Origin: Impatiens glandulifera
Taxonomy: Eukaryota; Streptophyta; Magnoliopsida; Ericales; Balsaminaceae
DNA: 64,000 bases
NCBI RefSeq assembly: GCF_907164915.1
Contig: NC_061864.1
Coordinates: forward strand, 2,406,389 to 2,470,388
Direction of reading: 5' to 3'
Notes under the pieces: model-generated
The model's input: only the letters and a program-made list of their open reading frames with translations
Databases searched by the model: none
Told to the model about the DNA's origin: nothing
Shown: in pieces, positions 62,239-64,000 of the stretch
How the letters are laid out: every line of letters begins with the position of its first letter
Numbering within the stretch: the stretch's first letter is position 1
Translations under genes and position numbers: made by a program

Positions 62239-62635
62239 ACCATCATCTTCCCCACACTCCGCCTCTACCTTCTTCTTCTTCTTCTATCTCTTTCAGTTCG
62301 GTTACGGGCAGCTACTGCCCGTTCCCGCGCACTACTCTGACCCGAGGCGGCCGGAAACTTTCTCTCTCTAAACAATCTTCAGTTCACGATCATCTCCCTT
62401 CAATTCCAGGTTTGTCATCTCTTTTATTTATTAGTATCGCATCTGTTCTTTCATCATGATCCAATTGTTTATTACGCGACCAGATTCGATATAAGTTTTA
62501 GAAACTATTCTTATTTCCACGTCTCGAATTTCGCAAATCGCTACTTCAGATCTAAGTTCCTATATGTGATGATCTTTAATAGAATACCTTGATTTTGGGT
62601 TTGAATGATGGTGGGTTTTTTGTTTACAGTGATCG

Positions 62636-63729
62636 ATGGATCTAATGGGACAATTTCAAGATTTACTATCCGTCTTTACTGTTTTAGCAACACAGCCTCT
62701 TAAAATGTTTAAAGAATCTTGCATCTTTGGAATCAGGACCTTCTACATTGTTGTTTTAACATGGATGGAGGTCCTCAGGTCGTCTGTAAATCTCCATCGA
62801 ACCCTAATTTGTAGGTCTGCAGTCTGGTTCTATGCAATCATATCGTTTCCAGTAAGAGTATTGACTGCACTTCAGAGGGAAAAACAGGTTCATTTATAAA
62901 TTCATCCTTTTCATATTGTCATATAATTACTATGATTAATTGAATATTGCTGATTTCTTTCTTTCTTTCTTTGATATCATCACACTTCCAGATGCAAATG
63001 CATTTGTATGATATGCAGATGGCATTGGATCATTTCGCATCGAATGACAAACAACTTCGCCAACATTTGAATAGACTATCCAGAAAGTGTAGAGCCATGG
63101 AACAAATCATAGAAGAATTTGACGATGAATACGACAAAGCTATCTCAAACATCCAAATACTCCAACACCAGGTTAGAGCTTGCTATATAGTACTTGTGTT
63201 CCATCCAACATCAAACATTGGCTTATAATCATTCACTCCTTAATATTCTGTCTTATTAAACCAGCTTCAAAATGCAAAGAACAAGGAAATTCAAGATACA
63301 AAAGCATCATCTGATAATAAGCATATTCAAATTGAAGATGTTGAAAAGCATGAAGATGATAATTTAGCAAACCAAAACATGAAATGGGAAGCGGAGATAT
63401 GTCAAATGAGGGAGGGGGCACTTCGGCAAACCATATTTGGTGCATTAATGTGTCCATTAGTGGGGATGATAATATGGGAGTCTGAGGATCCTTGTATGCC
63501 TCTTGTGGTGGCTCTTTATGCGGTTGTCGGCATGTCTTTAAGCAGTGTGATTCAATTGTTCTTGACAGTAGACAAGATGAAGCCAGCAGCATTGGCATCA
63601 GATGCTGTGGCTATGTTGAGTTTTAATTGCTTTATATTGGGAACTTTGACATACCCTACTTTGCCTAGGATTGCTCCTTACTTGACTCCACTTGCTATGA
63701 AACTTTTGGAAACAACAGGGTTGGCCTGA
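62636..63729 (+). CDS. Uncharacterised plant membrane protein with central coiled coil
   Basis: Three coding exons (62636-62887, 62992-63171, 63265-63729) give 298 aa, plus a leader exon spliced from 62409 to 62630. Exon 1 has two hydrophobic segments (TFYIVVLTWMEVL, AVWFYAIISFPVRVL). Exon 2 is a heptad-like helix rich in Gln, Glu and Lys (about 85-145). Exon 3 starts polar, then has three membrane segments (TIFGALMCPLVGMIIW, LVVALYAVVGMSLSSVIQLF, AMLSFNCFILGTLTYPTL). I do not recognise a named domain, though similar hypothetical plant proteins exist in my memory. Upstream ATG at 62154 would be out of frame after splicing and is probably not transcribed. Confidence 0.82.
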
Positions 63730-64000
63730 ATCTTGTTCAAACTATTCCACTCCTTTTTGTACATAATTTTCTTATTCACATGATTTTTTACTTTTACTGC
63801 TAGCTGTGAAATATGTATAAATTATTAACAGTTTTGTTCATAAGGATTTAAAGTAGAGGATGATTGGCCATTACAGTTTTATAAAGTATGTAAATTTTGA
63901 CACTGCTTGGTTTATGAATAAGTTTAAGGAATTATTTGTCAGGGTATATTTGGTGTTTTTCATATACTCTAGGGATGAAAACATTCTGCTTTCTTTGACC
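63730..64000 (+). other. 3' flank of the membrane-protein gene
   Basis: AT-rich with TATGTATAAATTATTAACAG and other possible polyadenylation signals near 63800. No further gene is visible before the window ends. Confidence 0.5.

Noticed and set aside
62154..62459. 101-codon frame with Ser-rich, transit-peptide-like start
   Set aside because: It overlaps the G-box promoter region, and splicing at 62409/62630 puts it out of frame with the membrane-protein exons.

Overview
The window is nuclear DNA from a flowering plant, probably a eudicot; I cannot name the species. Evidence: many short AT-rich introns with GT/AG borders, typical plant gene families (GRF, EDR2, chromomethylase, CYP707A, UGT), low GC, long AT-rich spacers with (TA)n and (TAA)n tracts, and remnants of plant mobile elements. 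For each gene model I joined exons by hand at consensus splice sites and checked that the total length is a multiple of three.

Layout. 0-10.3 kb: two head-to-head copies of a heteroglycan glucosidase gene (GH31, HGL1-like). The left copy runs off the left edge; the right copy is complete (22 exons, 1000 aa). Their spacer holds a Ty1/copia remnant, a broken RING-H2 fragment and a tandem repeat. 10.4-11.7 kb: alternative oxidase (minus strand, convergent with HGL1). 14.0-16.8 kb: a GRF transcription factor with QLQ and WRC domains, a miR396 site and a LINE fragment in an intron (minus). 16.8-24.2 kb: repeat-rich desert with a Helitron-like nest and a Harbinger-like TIR element. 24.9-30.7 kb: EDR2-like PH/START/DUF1336 protein (plus). 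31.0-32.6 kb: intronless UDP-glycosyltransferase (minus). 34.1-43.1 kb: CMT3-like chromomethylase with 21 coding exons and a LINE in a 3.6 kb intron (minus). 45.0-45.9 kb: uncharacterised basic protein (plus). 49.8-51.5 kb: membrane-anchored kinase without an ectodomain (plus). 53.7-54.6 kb: SWIB-domain protein (plus). 55.2-56.4 kb: second membrane-anchored kinase (plus). 58.3-60.2 kb: CYP707A abscisic acid 8'-hydroxylase (plus). 61.5-62.1 kb: (TAA)n-tailed repeats. 62.6-63.7 kb: uncharacterised coiled-coil membrane protein (plus).

The genes do not form a pathway or cluster. HGL1 acts in cytosolic starch turnover, AOX in mitochondrial respiration, GRF in organ growth, EDR2 in defence and senescence, CMT3 in CHG methylation, and CYP707A in hormone breakdown. 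I see no novel multi-gene system. The points most worth following up are the head-to-head HGL1 duplication, the AOX diiron-motif substitution, the ectodomain-less kinase, the GRF leader, miR396 bulge and 8-nt last exon, and the mobile-element nests.
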